From: Pseudoips prasinana
Taxonomy: Eukaryota; Arthropoda; Insecta; Lepidoptera; Nolidae
DNA: 64,000 nucleotides
Reading direction: 5' to 3'
Assembly: GCA_951640165.1 (NCBI GenBank)
Contig: OX621241.1
Location: forward strand, 7,450,001 to 7,514,000
A model generated the notes under the pieces. The model searched no databases and was not told the origin of the DNA. It was given only the letters and a program-made list of their open reading frames with translations. Positions within the stretch are counted from its first letter, which is position 1; each line of letters starts with the position of its first letter. Positions 54,241-64,000 of the stretch are shown piece by piece. The position numbers and the translations under genes were made by a program.

Positions 54241-55120
54241 AATTTTTTATTCAACTATGATTGTATTTCTCCCATAATGTTTATATAGTATATACTCAAC
54301 CGTAGTAAGTACGCAAGAAATACATAGAATGCCACATCAGTATATAAATTCTAACTTTGACAGCGTCTTTATTACCTAGGCAATAAGGGAGATTTTATAG
54401 TGTGAGTGTATCCACTAACGTTACTTCAACCATACTGTGTATTAACCAAAGTTGACCCAATGTGCGTAGTTCTAAACTCATAGGTTTATATTGTACGAGG
54501 TCCTTTGTCAGTTGATTTATGGCTACTAAATCTTACCCACAATAAGTATTGGCAGTTCCGAATAATCTTTGTTGCGAGCTAAGTGACCTGTTAATTTTGG
54601 CCAGAGCAGTTATTTGTTGACCTCAAGGGTACATAACTTTATTGAGTTAGCAATATAATTAGTGAAGAATGCTTGGTCTTGTTTAAGCGAAATATTAGCT
54701 AAATAATCGTAACTATCTTAACTTAATATTGAAAATGCGAATGTGAATTTGTTGTTTACGCTTTCGCGTCTTAAATACTAAACCAATAATTATGTAGTTC
54801 TGCACACACAAAAACAACAAACAGGCGCTTCGTGTGTTAGAGCTATAGGCCATAGGGTACCTTTTAATCTAAAAAGATAACCGTTACTGAAGGATAACGT
54901 GAGCAAAGCTACGGGCGGAAGTAAGGCCTATTATTTAAGTTTCAGACATTTTTAAACTGACTTGTTTAATTTTAAGTGCGGGTGGGAATTAAATCTATAC
55001 TAATTTTCTAAGGAGAAAATATTCGACTATTATTATTTGTATGATTGTTATTCAATGAGTAACTCAATACATGTAACTGATTCATAAAAATCTTTTTCCT
55101 TAATTAACTACAATATCCAT
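54241..55120. other. Gene-free stretch
   Basis: A segment at 54355-54430 (TGACAGCGTCTTTATTACCT) resembles 10858-10920 and may be an old repeat. No gene recognised. Confidence 0.45.
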
Positions 55121-55124
55121 GAGT

Positions 55125-55260
55125 AACATGGTTGAATGGTTGGAGGTGGTTTCTCCCCGTCGTCCGAAATGTCTGCAAAAAGTCTATGCAAAAAGAGATT
55201 CCAAAAGATCGGCTTTCTCCTTTTCGTCTGAGCATGCATTGTCCCTGCGCATTTTGTATA
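55125..55260 (-). repeat. Degraded fragment of the 50.7-kb LINE family
   Basis: GGTGGTTTCTCCCCGTCGTC, then AAAAGATCGGCTTTCTCCTT and GCATTGTCCCTGCGCA match 52420-52525, with deletions and duplications. It is a coding fragment far from either LINE end, so it is a broken remnant. Confidence 0.75.
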
Positions 55261-55965
55261 CAAAAATTAATTAAATTATCATCAAAACTGTATTTTATTA
55301 TAACTAAGATAGCCCATGTATCTTTATGTGCAACCTAAGATATCAAAAGATTGCCTATACAAGTCATTATTTAGGTTACTCAATTAAAATACAAATTAAT
55401 CGTTCTATCTGCTTGTGCGAAACCAGGACTAGACACTAGTCATTCATAACGATATTGTTTCTCTTTTGCTTTTATAAAACACTGCTGATTGTTTGAGGAT
55501 TAGTTGAGTTATCGTTATATTATGTCATACCATGACTTACTGCCTGAATAAGATAAGATAGCTTTTAGGAATTAGTAGATTGAATACTATGTTGGACAGG
55601 TAGACTAACTAAACTGATTAGTAGCAATCGGCACTTTGTTCTGGAACTTGCTTAGTGTTGGTTGTGTCTGAATAAGGTATCGCTAGGTATATTTATTGGA
55701 CTAGATGCTGAATATGATGCTCGGCTTCGACGTTGAAAATCGATTCCGGACTATATATGACTTCAAATGTGCTCATGGAAGCCAATTTAACGATTGATCG
55801 AAGTAATTTATTTGAACGCCGATCACTATCTCGAAATTCGGCGACTTAGCCGGTAGCGTCCAAGTTTGTAAATATGAAAAGCCCTTGTTAGAAGTGAATA
55901 AACATATTACCTCTATATTATTATTATAAAAGTCGGCAATGGCACTATGTACGTGTATTTGTATA
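55261..55965. other. Gene-free stretch
   Basis: Nothing recognised. Confidence 0.45.
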
Positions 55966-55967
55966 AA

Positions 55968-56165
55968 GATTTTTTTTGCTTAGGCTATGGGGGCTTATAC
56001 TGTCTATCGGACAACAGGTATCGAGGTAATTGGGAGCTCAAGTCATTCAGCAAATAAAACTATAAACTGAATAATCTCCTGTGGGATTTTACCGTTGATT
56101 CAGAGTGGTTACTGACATGGAAATGCATGGTAGAGTCGGGTTAAGAGACGTTTATACGCGTAAAC
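55968..56165 (+). repeat. Repeat Q, copy 2
   Basis: Second copy of 53840-54055, about 90 percent alike by eye, continuing into TAAACGGTGGCTTCTCGTCC. It lacks the following repeat P. Confidence 0.75.
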
Positions 56166-56283
56166 GGTGGCTTCTCGTCCGTTTGAGGGATTAAGGGCAA
56201 AAGGATTTTACCTTAATCGTCTAAAAGCTATGGTTTTTGATTAAGGTGATATGCTACTGACATTTAAATTTATCACACATATA

Positions 56284-56460
56284 TTATAAAGCTGAAAGTT
56301 TATGAGTGTATCAGTGTGTATGTTTGTTACTTCTTCACGTCTAAACGGCTGAAGCGGTTTTAATAAAATTTGGTACATAGTTAGCTGACCCCCTGGATTA
56401 ACATATAGCCTATAATTTCTAAAGTTTAACGCGGGTAAAACTGCGGGGTACAGCTAGTAA
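56284..56460 (-). repeat. Short ACTAGC-type retroposon, 177-base variant
   Basis: Plus strand: TATTATAAAGCTGAAAGTTT, ACTTCTTCACGTCTAAACGG-CTGAAGCGGTTTT and GCGGGTAAAACTGCGGGGTA-CAGCTAGT. Confidence 0.8.
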
Positions 56461-57150
56461 ATAATAAATAATATAACAAGTTGTGTGGAATACAATGACT
56501 GGTAATCTAAAAGGAAATAATCTAAAATTTTAAATGGTCATGATATGCAGTGATATATCAGTAGTACAGTATAGTATCTATATCTGTAGTAAAACATATA
56601 TATTATGACATTTACACGATCCGTTCAAGCTGATTATATGTGTGGTTAGTTAGATATATGAATATTTCTGGGATAAAAATTTAATTATATATTAACTGAA
56701 GGTTTAATTATAGTTACAAAATTTATTAATACTAATGAATATATTGTACACGCGCGCAATCAAATCTAGCATGTTAGTTTGAGAAGCCTAACTTTGGATA
56801 TAATGTAGAAATTTATTTATTAACTAGATCATTTATTAAATTACTCATTGATTAAATTTACACGCTCCGACTACGTATATTAAAAGTAATTATCCCTTAG
56901 AACCTAAAAAAGAAACATAAAACCGATTTAATGTAAGTAATTTAATTACTGTATAATTTTTGGTATCCACGAAAAGTTAAAACAGCTCTTTTAAGATAGA
57001 AATTTGTTTGAATGATAATTTTAAGAAAAATAAACTGTACATAAATATTAAATGAAAACGTGTAGTATCACAAAAGCTGAGCTATTACTACCAAAATTTA
57101 ATAACCTATACAGTAAGAGAACATTAATACAAAAAATTGCATGTATGTAG
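56461..57150. other. Gene-free AT-rich stretch
   Basis: Nothing recognised. Confidence 0.45.
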
Positions 57151-57151
57151 G

Positions 57152-57292
57152 TAGTAGCGCCAGTACATCAAGCTACCCCAATCTGTCAAATTTCCCCAAT
57201 TTAAAGTGAACCTTGTGCTTATGTGATAAAGTTCAAAATCAATAAAAGAAATTTGACAGATTGGGGTATTCTGATGTGCTGGCGCCTGTACA
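57152..57292 (+). mobile_element. MITE-1, most complete copy
   Basis: Both terminal inverted repeats are present: GCGCCAGTACATCAAGCTAC-CCCAATCTGTCAAATTTC at the left and GAAATTTGACAGATTGGGGT-ATTCTGATGTGCTGGCGC at the right. About 35 bp per arm, few mismatches, ~50 bases inside. No open frame. No target duplication could be fixed. Confidence 0.85.
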
Positions 57293-57374
57293 TGTAAATT
57301 AATAAGACAAATAAATAAATAAAAGCGCTGGAGTAGTGGTTAGCCTAGTGCCAGAATTATTTAAGTCTGCTCAC

Positions 57375-57470
57375 ATAGCTTAACGACAGTTACGTAACGA
57401 CTGTAGTCTAACGACCACAACAGAGGCCGACAGCTAAACGGACATTCCGAAGCAAGGAAAGACCGTTAAG
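57375..57470 (+). repeat. Interspersed repeat E, partial
   Basis: CGACTGTAGTCTAACGACCA, GAGGCCGACAGCTAAACGGA and TTCCGAAGCAAGGAAAGAC; stops where the next SINE begins. Confidence 0.6.
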
Positions 57471-57471
57471 C

Positions 57472-57715
57472 TGTTGGCGTGGTTGGTAAATGCTTGCTTT
57501 TCACGCCGTAGGTCGTGAGTTCGATTCCCACCCTAGACAGATATTGGTATCTATGAACATGTCTGCTTGTCCTGAGTCTGGGTGTAATTATCTATATAAG
57601 TATGTATTTACAAAAGAAAAGTAGTATATATTATCTGGTTTCCATAGTACAAGCTCTTCTTAGTTTTGGATGGCCGTATGTGAATCATATCCCCCGATAT
57701 GATTATTAATATTAT
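57472..57715 (+). repeat. SINE-A, most complete copy
   Basis: A-box region TTGGCGTGGTTGGTAAATGC, B box AGTTCGATTCC at 57519-57529, GAACATGTCTGCTTGTCCTG, GTGTAATTATCTATATAAGT, GGTTTCCATAGTACAAGC and an (ATT)n-like end. It was used here as the reference for SINE-A. Confidence 0.88.
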
Positions 57716-59335
57716 TATGGACTGATATAAAATAATAAACAATAAGTTAATTTAATTTCAATTAAATATTTACTCTAAAAAAAACTACACTAAAATACAT
57801 AATTAAGGGCGTGTTGCTTAGCTTGTTGCAACTGATACAGCTACAATTAAAACTGTTTGTATGCTAGACTATAATAAATATACACAAAATATTACAAAGC
57901 AATCGTTTCATTAAAATTCGGAGCATTTCAATGCAAAGCATAAGAATAGTATGTATCCACAAGTATTGCAAGTTAATTCTATTCTAAAGAAAATAGCCAA
58001 GTCCAACTCACACTTAGCAATTTTTTTTCACCGAAAGAGAATTTTATACTTAATTTTTAATAATTGTTGCGTTGCGTTGTTATAACAGCAATAGAAATAC
58101 GAACTCTGTTCAAATTTCAACTGCTAACCTATTACGTTTCCTGAGGAACTAAAAAAAGAGACTTGCTATAATTCCAGCGAGTGAATTTACAATATATTGC
58201 ATCGATAATCGTTTTTTTTTTGTTCTTTGTTTTACATCATTGTTAATTTACAGTATTAATTGGTTGTATGTATTCTTTTCGTAAAATCTTAACTTAATTT
58301 TGATATACATGCATATAGGTAGTCTACTTAAAATTAAAACAATTTACGAATAAAAAATATCATTCAAGTCACCATCTGCGGGAAGTGTCCCTGAAAAACA
58401 GTCAATGTTACGTCGTTGTAAAGCCAAGCTGATAGGCTGGCTGAGGTACACCCCAGCCCTTGGGTCACCTCAAGTTTCAACAAGGAGTCTGAACCAATTT
58501 TTTACACATTAGCGGATTTTTGAACCCTTTCTTCTGGCCAGGGGGTATGTTGTTTAATAATTGTTTAGTGATATATTTAATTTTAATTAATGATTATTTA
58601 GAACGATGCAATATTTCTTGGTCTCAACGTTAAATTATATATCTAATTATTATTACCTACAGTGCCACAACCTGAAATTGAAATACTAATTTTATATCTA
58701 TATATTCTTATTGTTACCTTAAATTCTAATAATACATAATGCTTTGGAGTAGTACAAGTTTATATAAATACCTAAGTTGTAGAATAAATACCTATAGAAA
58801 AAGTATGAAACTGAAAAAAAAAATTGTAACAAATTTGTCGGATTTGAGCTTAATGCTTACATTTTATAACAAAAGTGCACGTGCTTTTAAAATGGGTTAG
58901 CTCTTCGTTGCTCTTAATATAATTTTATATATAGCTATTTTAGAAACGAGCATACGACCATAATATCAAATTTCCAATACATACAAGAAGACCGCACACA
59001 GACAATAGATATATGTAACTGAAACTACAATTTCCTAAGGGATCGCGACCTTCTCAAATCAATTTCCCGAAACATTACAATACCTCTGTGAAAGCCTATT
59101 GAGCCTATCCTATAGGTCAAGGGCAAGTCTCGTTATTGGCTTACGAGCATTTTTAGAATGGAACGTTTTAGTACCTCATACGTGGTATACACGTATAGGG
59201 GAAAAATTCGAAACGTTAACATCTACAAAGTCATCAGTTTTTTTTTTGCTTCGTGGCTGTCGGTAAAGAATATTACTACCCCGTTTCATACCATTGGGAA
59301 CGTAGCAGTAGTCCCAAAGAAATTACTGTCATACA
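57716..59335. other. Gene-free AT-rich stretch
   Basis: A GC-richer segment at 58370-58510 (AAGCCAAGCTGATAGGCTGG, CCCAGCCCTTGGGTCACC) may be an old repeat. No gene recognised. Confidence 0.45.
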
Positions 59336-59339
59336 GTAT

Positions 59340-59485
59340 ATTACATATAGTACATTACACCCAGGCATAGAACTAATAATCGTGCTCATTATACAAATAT
59401 TTGCCCTAAGTAGGGATCGAACCAATGACTTCCGGCTTAGTGGTCAGGATTACTAACCATTGAGCCATCATGCCACTCGAAGTAA
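59340..59485 (-). repeat. SINE-B copy
   Basis: Reversed: CCCAGGCATAGAACTAATAA-TCGTGCTCATTATACAAAT, GGGATCGAACCAATGACTTC and AACCATTGAGCCATCATGCC. Confidence 0.7.
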
Positions 59486-59539
59486 TCAAACAAAACCACG
59501 TAGAGCCAACGTCCAGACTCAAGGATACTGCCGCTAATA

Positions 59540-59880
59540 ATTAATAATAATAATAATTTTTGTATTGATGTAACTATCTTGACGCCTTTATTTATTGTTT
59601 GTTAATTGACATATTATATGATTGACGTCTATACATTGCGCGATATTGACATGTGTATATTTTCTAACATAATTGTGTGACATTTTTACTTTCATTTAAT
59701 TTTATTTTTAAATTTGTAATTGCGTTGCTTCTAATATTAAGCTAAAATTATAACAAAATAAAATCCAGTTGCATGCTCTAACAGGCTGGACATAGCGGAC
59801 CAACATTTTACTATCACCCTTAAATGTACATTATCTACCTGTGTTCGCAATAAATAAATTTGTATTTGTATTTGCTAAAA
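59540..59880 (+). repeat. LINE or SINE 3' end with (TTTGTA)n tail
   Basis: GGCTGGACATAGCGGACCAA, ACCTGTGTTCGCAATAAATA, then AATTTGTATTTGTATTTG. AATAAA followed by a short repeated tail marks a non-LTR 3' end; the coding part is absent. Confidence 0.5.
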
Positions 59881-59970
59881 CATTCCCACTACTAAACACT
59901 CTTCACCCGACCCATGTATGAAACCTAAAGTTCTTGCTTTAAGGAATCCTTGTTATTTTTGCTTACGTAC

Positions 59971-60161
59971 TGTTAGAGGCCTCCGTAGAATAGGGTTTTT
60001 AAAAAAGACTTTATTTAATTTTAAGACAACCTTCTTTGAGGAGAGGATGATGGAGACTGATGGATGGACGTGTGCATGAAATAGACGTAATGTACAAAGT
60101 ACTTAGTTAGCGGGAAGGAATGCTTGGTAAGCAATAAAGGGTGCAACGGGAATATATAACA
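59971..60161 (-). repeat. 3' LTR of the errantivirus, 191 bp
   Basis: On the minus strand it begins TGTTATATATTCCC right after the purine-rich stretch following env, and ends CTCTAACA, giving TGTTA...TAACA inverted termini. A polyadenylation signal AATAAA lies at 60010-60015 (minus). The four bases beyond (GTAC, 59967-59970) would be the target-site duplication; the matching copy is outside the window. 191 bp is short for the group. Confidence 0.7.
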
Positions 60162-60175
60162 CCTCCCGGGGCTAG
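60162..60175 (-). promoter_or_regulatory. Polypurine tract next to the LTR
   Basis: CCCCGGGAGG on the minus strand abuts TGTTA of the LTR, the expected site for plus-strand priming. It is short and interrupted, so this is tentative. Confidence 0.45.
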
Positions 60176-60217
60176 ACTAAACATCGGGGTTAATTCAACA
60201 ATGTTTAGGAAATTAAT

Positions 60218-62104
60218 TTATATGTTCATTCTGATACTAGGAGCTGGAATATTGTCTGGTTGAGGATGGACTGTCCGGGTTTTCAATGGAATGACTGGTT
60301 CGGGAGTTGTAGGATGATCTAAGGTAGGGTCTACTGAGGCGGGACGGCGGAGTAGAGGAAAGCGATGGATAAAACGGTTGTGCGATTTAATAAAGCAAAT
60401 ACACTTAAAAATACAAAATAAAGAAATTATAACTATCACTAAACTAATCATGATAGAGTAATGAGTCTCATATTTTATGTTAGGGTGGTTAGCCAGGATT
60501 TCTTCAGCTTTGTTGGACATAGAATCTAATTTCGATCTAGTCTCTCTGGTGAAGATATCTAAGTCAATATCCTGTAGTTTTAATGGAGGCTCACTACTCC
60601 TTACATTATTAAACTTATCTAAATTACAGCATGAATCATTAATTATATTAAAATCTGAGTGACTTACGGTTACATTTATTTTTATTGGGGTAGACTTAGG
60701 TATAAATTTTGTACCCTTACAGAAGGCTATACAACCTTCAGGGATCCTTAAGATACCAGTACCAATTATATTTAGGTCTACTAATTTCTGACTACGGCAT
60801 TCAACATAAAGTCTATTAGTTTGGGACTGCACAAAAATCCATGCGTTATTCTTTAGTGATTTCCATAAATCTATTTGTCCGTGGATAAAGTCTGTTTTAC
60901 ACTGCACTGGTAAAGCGCTTATTACGCCTGACAGTAGTTCACTTTCACAACTTGGGTTTGCACTAGTTGGGTACACTGTCGCGATATCACAGACGTATTC
61001 GCGCAAATTCATTACGTTGCATTCCTTTAGCGAGTCCAAGTTACAATATTCAGATTTGTCTTTAGTCATTGCTATGTATTTATTTGAAGGTATTATATAA
61101 CTAAATGAATCAGGCTTAATACTGTTATGCGGAGTAGGTAAAGCTATAACATGATAAAGATTGTATTCCTTAGGGGACACAAGGGGTAATCTTAATATAA
61201 AATTAATCTTATTACTAACACTATAACATATTACATTGGACAAATTCATTAAACTATACATATTGCTTAAAGATAAGTGTGTAGGTAGCCTAAGGTCAAC
61301 AGGTAAGTATCTGAAGTTATCGACAATTTCTTCGTATAGCTGTTCGGGTGATAACACGGCTGGGTGTAGAGTGTTTTGACTACAGAACATTATTGCGTTG
61401 GTGAGGTCTTCTAATCGAAATGATAAAGCTAATAGGGATGCCTCTAAGCTATTAACTATCGAGTTGATTTTTGATTTAATGTATAACTCATGAGAGAGTG
61501 CCGTGACATTTTTTAATTGTGCTGAGAAATTGTCAATAGCTTGATTAAGACTGGCTTCATTAATTTTTATTATGTGTAATGTGTCATTAAATTTTGACAA
61601 GGTAGTTGAAGTAATTAAAATGTTTTCTTTCATTAACGTAGCTAGTCTTTTTTCGTTATCTTGTATATTTTGTATGGCCTCATTATACCTTATGCCATCG
61701 TTCTCGTCCAAAGTACCGAAAATAGTTTTGGAGAGGTAGCCAATGCCACCTATCCACGCCGCTCGTTTAGATCGCTTTTCTGTTAGGTGAGATATAGCTG
61801 AATATTCCGAAACAATGTCATGATATCTAACCGATAACGGCTCTAATACATTGTGACATTCCAGATTGCTCTGTGTTTTGATTTGGATTTGATGACATAC
61901 AAATCTAAGGGTACCGATAACCGAATTTAGGTTCTGAATATGCGGTTCAATATAAGAGGTATCTATAAATGTAACTATATCTAAATAGCTTGCCCGTATT
62001 TTAATTTCGCCAATCGGATTAAAGTATATACCGGAACTTGTATTGATTTGTTCAACGAATTCTGCGTTAGCCGATATGCTGTAATAGAAAGAGTCGTGTA
62101 AGTC
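60218..62104 (-). CDS. env: Errantivirus envelope fusion protein (env), 5' end made by splicing
   Basis: Class I fusion glycoprotein of a Ty3/gypsy errantivirus, related to baculovirus F proteins. The frame has no stop from 62104 down to TAA at 60218-60220, about 628 codons, yet no ATG; the only start-like codon is a TTG at 61709-61711. A basic furin-type site, Lys-Arg-Ser-Lys-Arg, ends at 61763, and is followed at once by Ala-Ala-Trp and a Gly-rich hydrophobic fusion peptide. Next come a heptad-rich helix (about 61480-61700), a Cys-bearing ectodomain, a transmembrane segment near 60375-60450 and a ~55-residue Pro-rich cytoplasmic tail. Lack of an ATG plus a good acceptor at 62079-62080 fits expression from a spliced RNA, as in gypsy, so the signal peptide would come from an upstream exon. 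The copy looks intact, hence recent. Confidence 0.85.
   Translation of the reverse strand, partial: DLHDSFYYSISANAEFVEQINTSSGIYFNPIGEIKIRASYLDIVTFIDTSYIEPHIQNLNSVIGTLRFVCHQIQIKTQSNLECHNVLEPLSVRYHDIVSEYSAISHLTEKRSKRAAWIGGIGYLSKTIFGTLDENDGIRYNEAIQNIQDNEKRLATLMKENILITSTTLSKFNDTLHIIKINEASLNQAIDNFSAQLKNVTALSHELYIKSKINSIVNSLEASLLALSFRLEDLTNAIMFCSQNTLHPAVLSPEQLYEEIVDNFRYLPVDLRLPTHLSLSNMYSLMNLSNVICYSVSNKINFILRLPLVSPKEYNLYHVIALPTPHNSIKPDSFSYIIPSNKYIAMTKDKSEYCNLDSLKECNVMNLREYVCDIATVYPTSANPSCESELLSGVISALPVQCKTDFIHGQIDLWKSLKNNAWIFVQSQTNRLYVECRSQKLVDLNIIGTGILRIPEGCIAFCKGTKFIPKSTPIKINVTVSHSDFNIINDSCCNLDKFNNVRSSEPPLKLQDIDLDIFTRETRSKLDSMSNKAEEILANHPNIKYETHYSIMISLVIVIISLFCIFKCICFIKSHNRFIHRFPLLRRPASVDPTLDHPTTPEPVIPLKTRTVHPQPDNIPAPSIRMNI
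62077..62100 (-). promoter_or_regulatory. Candidate splice acceptor for env mRNA
   Basis: On the minus strand CGACTCTTTCTATTACAG ends at 62079, a pyrimidine-rich tract with CAG and then CATATCGG. The env frame is open through this point. The matching donor would be near the 5' end of the element, outside the window. Confidence 0.5.
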
Positions 62105-62254
62105 CTATTTGTCGTAAATAACTATAAGAATTATACGCATATATGAGATTTGTAAAATAATAAAAACAATATGCTAATATTTAAGAAATGCCTATCGCTA
62201 GCCTAGCCTAATTACATAAGACGATAATAATTGTAAGCTCGTAACTGTATCCGT
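62105..62254 (-). other. Spacer between pol and env
   Basis: 150 bases, AT-rich, between the pol stop (62255-62257) and the start of the open env frame. No coding content. Confidence 0.6.
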
Positions 62255-64000
62255 TTACACATTGGCGTGCTTTATTTCATCAAAATGGTGCTTAACGTGG
62301 CGTCTGTTGATGAGTAGTGATACTGTGTGGTTTCCATGTACCTTAACTATTTTGTATGGTCCTTTCCATGGGGGTGATAAAGCTTTGCGTAGGCGAAGAT
62401 GATTTTTCAATAAAACATAATCACCAACCCTGTACGTCACAGGGCGAGTGTGGGAATCATAATAATTTTTGGAGTTCGTTTTGGATCTCTGTATGAACTC
62501 TGTAGCTCTATCCCGTGTATACCGCATGCGCTGCTGCAACATTTTAACGTACTCGGGGTAAGTGGTATCTGAATTATTTTCGTATATCGAATCCGGGATG
62601 CGCGGTTTATGTCCGAAGAGCAATTCGTAGGGTGAGTAATGCGTGGTTGAGTGTATGGCGGTGTTGTAGGCAAGCATTGCGGTGTAGACGTATCTCGGCC
62701 AATTGTCTTGGTTTTCGTTCATGTAGGGCCTTAAGTATTCCTTAAGGGTGGAATGCGATCTTTCCAAAGCGCCCTGCGTCTGGGGGTGATAGGGTGTAGA
62801 CCATAACTGTTTTATTTTTAGAAATTCGCATGTTTTCTTAAATAATTCTGCTGTAAAATTAGTGCCTTGGTCAGTGAGTATATGTCGGGGAATTCCGAAA
62901 AGGGATATGAAATGGATAAGACATTCACATGACTCCTCTGCTGTGGTGCTACGTATTGGATAACCTAGGGAGAACTTTGTGAGGTCGTCTTGCATGGTTA
63001 GGATATATTTATATTTTGCTGTTCCGGATTCGGGTAAAGGTCCAACTATATCAAGTGAAATTCTTTCAAACGGCGAAGTTGAAGTTGACGTTATTACCAT
63101 CGGGGCTCTGTTGATTTTACGTAAAGCTTTGTTTTCTTGACATGATGGGCAATTCTTCACGTAGTTTTCGATATCTTTTTGCATGTTTTTCCAATAGAAC
63201 CTATCTTTGATTCGGTTTATCATTCTCGTGGAACCTAAATGGCCTGCAATGGGAATGTCGTGGTTTTCTTTCAGTATTTTGGGTATTTCACTTAACGATG
63301 GATATATGATATTGTTATGATATATGTTAATTTTAATTTTAGTGCCGTCAAATAAGTAGCTGAACATATTATAAATTTTTGTAAAGGAATATTTATCAAA
63401 TGGGTTCGCAAAATCGGAGCAGCTGATTTCGTTTACTGTGGAATAATTCATAATTATTTGATCACGCGCGTATTTAAGCGATTTAAATATATCCGGGTAG
63501 GAACTCTCATCGAAGTGATGCACTTTAGTGAATAAGAATAGGTAAGTTTTATTTCCGATAGTGAGAGGTAAGAAACAATATAGGGACCTTTCTTGTCTCA
63601 TGAACTCTGCGCGGTCGTGCTCTGGGCAATTGTTTATAATTTCCTGGACATATGGTATAGACTCGTCCATATCTATTGAAGTAGGAATGATAATTAAATT
63701 ATGTAGTGTCTTAAGGAGATTTCCGTTGTGTTCAACTATCACTGTGTCATGTAATACTGTGGGTGATTTTAAGAATTTGGTATAGGTCTCATCGTGTATA
63801 TTGATATTTTTAGGCGGTGGAGGATTTCCTAGAGAAGGTTCCCCTACCGGCGAAGGTTGGGTAGAGATGGGTGAGTTTTCAGGTAAAGCAACAAGGTCCC
63901 GAACTGGAACAGAGGCAGGTAAGGTTTCAGGATTAGCTCGGCTGGTTGAGGGTTGCGGTTCTACGTGGTCGGTAGGCTCAGAATTCAGGTAATCTAATAC
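62255..64000 (-). CDS. pol: Errantivirus pol, C-terminal part: proline-rich linker and integrase (partial)
   Basis: The frame is open from base 64000 to a stop at 62255, at least 581 codons, and continues beyond the window. Its first ~100 codons (63690-64000) are Pro/Ser-rich, a linker expected between RNase H and integrase. A GTG at 63740-63742 is only a convenient counting point. From there: zinc-binding His161, His168, Cys198, Cys201; catalytic Asp231, Asp291 and Glu327 with exactly 35 residues between the last two (DD35E); and a Gly-Pro-Tyr motif at 461-463 of the C-terminal chromatin/DNA-binding GPY domain. Integrase inserts the viral cDNA into host DNA. It lies just upstream of env in the order LTR-gag-pol-env-LTR, minus strand. 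No stop or frameshift is visible. Protease, reverse transcriptase and gag would lie right of the window. Confidence 0.92.
   Translation of the reverse strand, partial: VLDYLNSEPTDHVEPQPSTSRANPETLPASVPVRDLVALPENSPISTQPSPVGEPSLGNPPPPKNINIHDETYTKFLKSPTVLHDTVIVEHNGNLLKTLHNLIIIPTSIDMDESIPYVQEIINNCPEHDRAEFMRQERSLYCFLPLTIGNKTYLFLFTKVHHFDESSYPDIFKSLKYARDQIIMNYSTVNEISCSDFANPFDKYSFTKIYNMFSYLFDGTKIKINIYHNNIIYPSLSEIPKILKENHDIPIAGHLGSTRMINRIKDRFYWKNMQKDIENYVKNCPSCQENKALRKINRAPMVITSTSTSPFERISLDIVGPLPESGTAKYKYILTMQDDLTKFSLGYPIRSTTAEESCECLIHFISLFGIPRHILTDQGTNFTAELFKKTCEFLKIKQLWSTPYHPQTQGALERSHSTLKEYLRPYMNENQDNWPRYVYTAMLAYNTAIHSTTHYSPYELLFGHKPRIPDSIYENNSDTTYPEYVKMLQQRMRYTRDRATEFIQRSKTNSKNYYDSHTRPVTYRVGDYVLLKNHLRLRKALSPPWKGPYKIVKVHGNHTVSLLINRRHVKHHFDEIKHANV

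Noticed and set aside
62437..62673. 78-codon frame within pol
   Set aside because: Shadow of the integrase frame; no independent signal.

Overview
The window reads as nuclear DNA of a moth or butterfly (Lepidoptera). It is AT-rich and split by spliceosomal introns. It is crowded with repeat types I recognise from lepidopteran genomes: tRNA-derived SINEs, fragments of RTE-like and CR1/Jockey-like LINEs, short ACTAGCTG...TATAGAT retroposons, small inverted-repeat elements and an errantivirus. The genus cannot be told from the sequence. No bacterial-type operon, CRISPR array, rRNA or free-standing tRNA gene was seen.

Only one host gene is well supported: a four-exon gustatory receptor at 26887-30314 (+). 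Its splice junctions all join in phase to give 382 codons, ending in a variant of the family's C-terminal signature. Its introns hold a LINE tail, a SINE relic and a repeat copy containing a hexanucleotide array.

Three larger retroelements stand out. At the right edge (59971 to beyond 64000, minus strand) is a Ty3/gypsy errantivirus: the open end of pol with integrase, an intact env frame with a furin-type site and fusion peptide, a candidate env splice acceptor, and a 191-bp 3' LTR. At 50728-52588 (minus) is a 5'-truncated LINE with an uninterrupted reverse transcriptase. At the left edge (1-1107, minus) is a LINE with a PHD-finger ORF1 broken by two stops, followed by an open endonuclease start.

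Layout. 1-1.4 kb: LINE 5' end. 1.4-8.9 kb: gene-free, with scattered repeats. 8.9-9.7 kb: degenerate ~150-bp tandem repeat. 12.7-14.1 kb: three near-identical ~450-bp tandem units. 14-17 kb: SINEs and LINE tails. 18.9-21.7 kb: an inverted array of GGCATAAT motifs, a CpG-rich patch and a TIR element carrying TGTATCGATACA motifs. 22-26.4 kb: nested SINEs and LINE tails. 26.9-30.3 kb: gustatory receptor. 30.5-48.9 kb: gene-poor, with repeats and several near-perfect hairpins. 48.9-52.6 kb: two LINEs. 53-59.9 kb: repeats. 60-64 kb: errantivirus.

Apart from the receptor, little here works together as a pathway. The window mainly records transposon activity, nested insertions, microsatellite growth inside transposon copies, and a recurring class of small-spacer inverted duplications. 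I did not find a new multi-gene system. Unless stated otherwise, repeat boundaries are by eye and good to about 10-20 bp.
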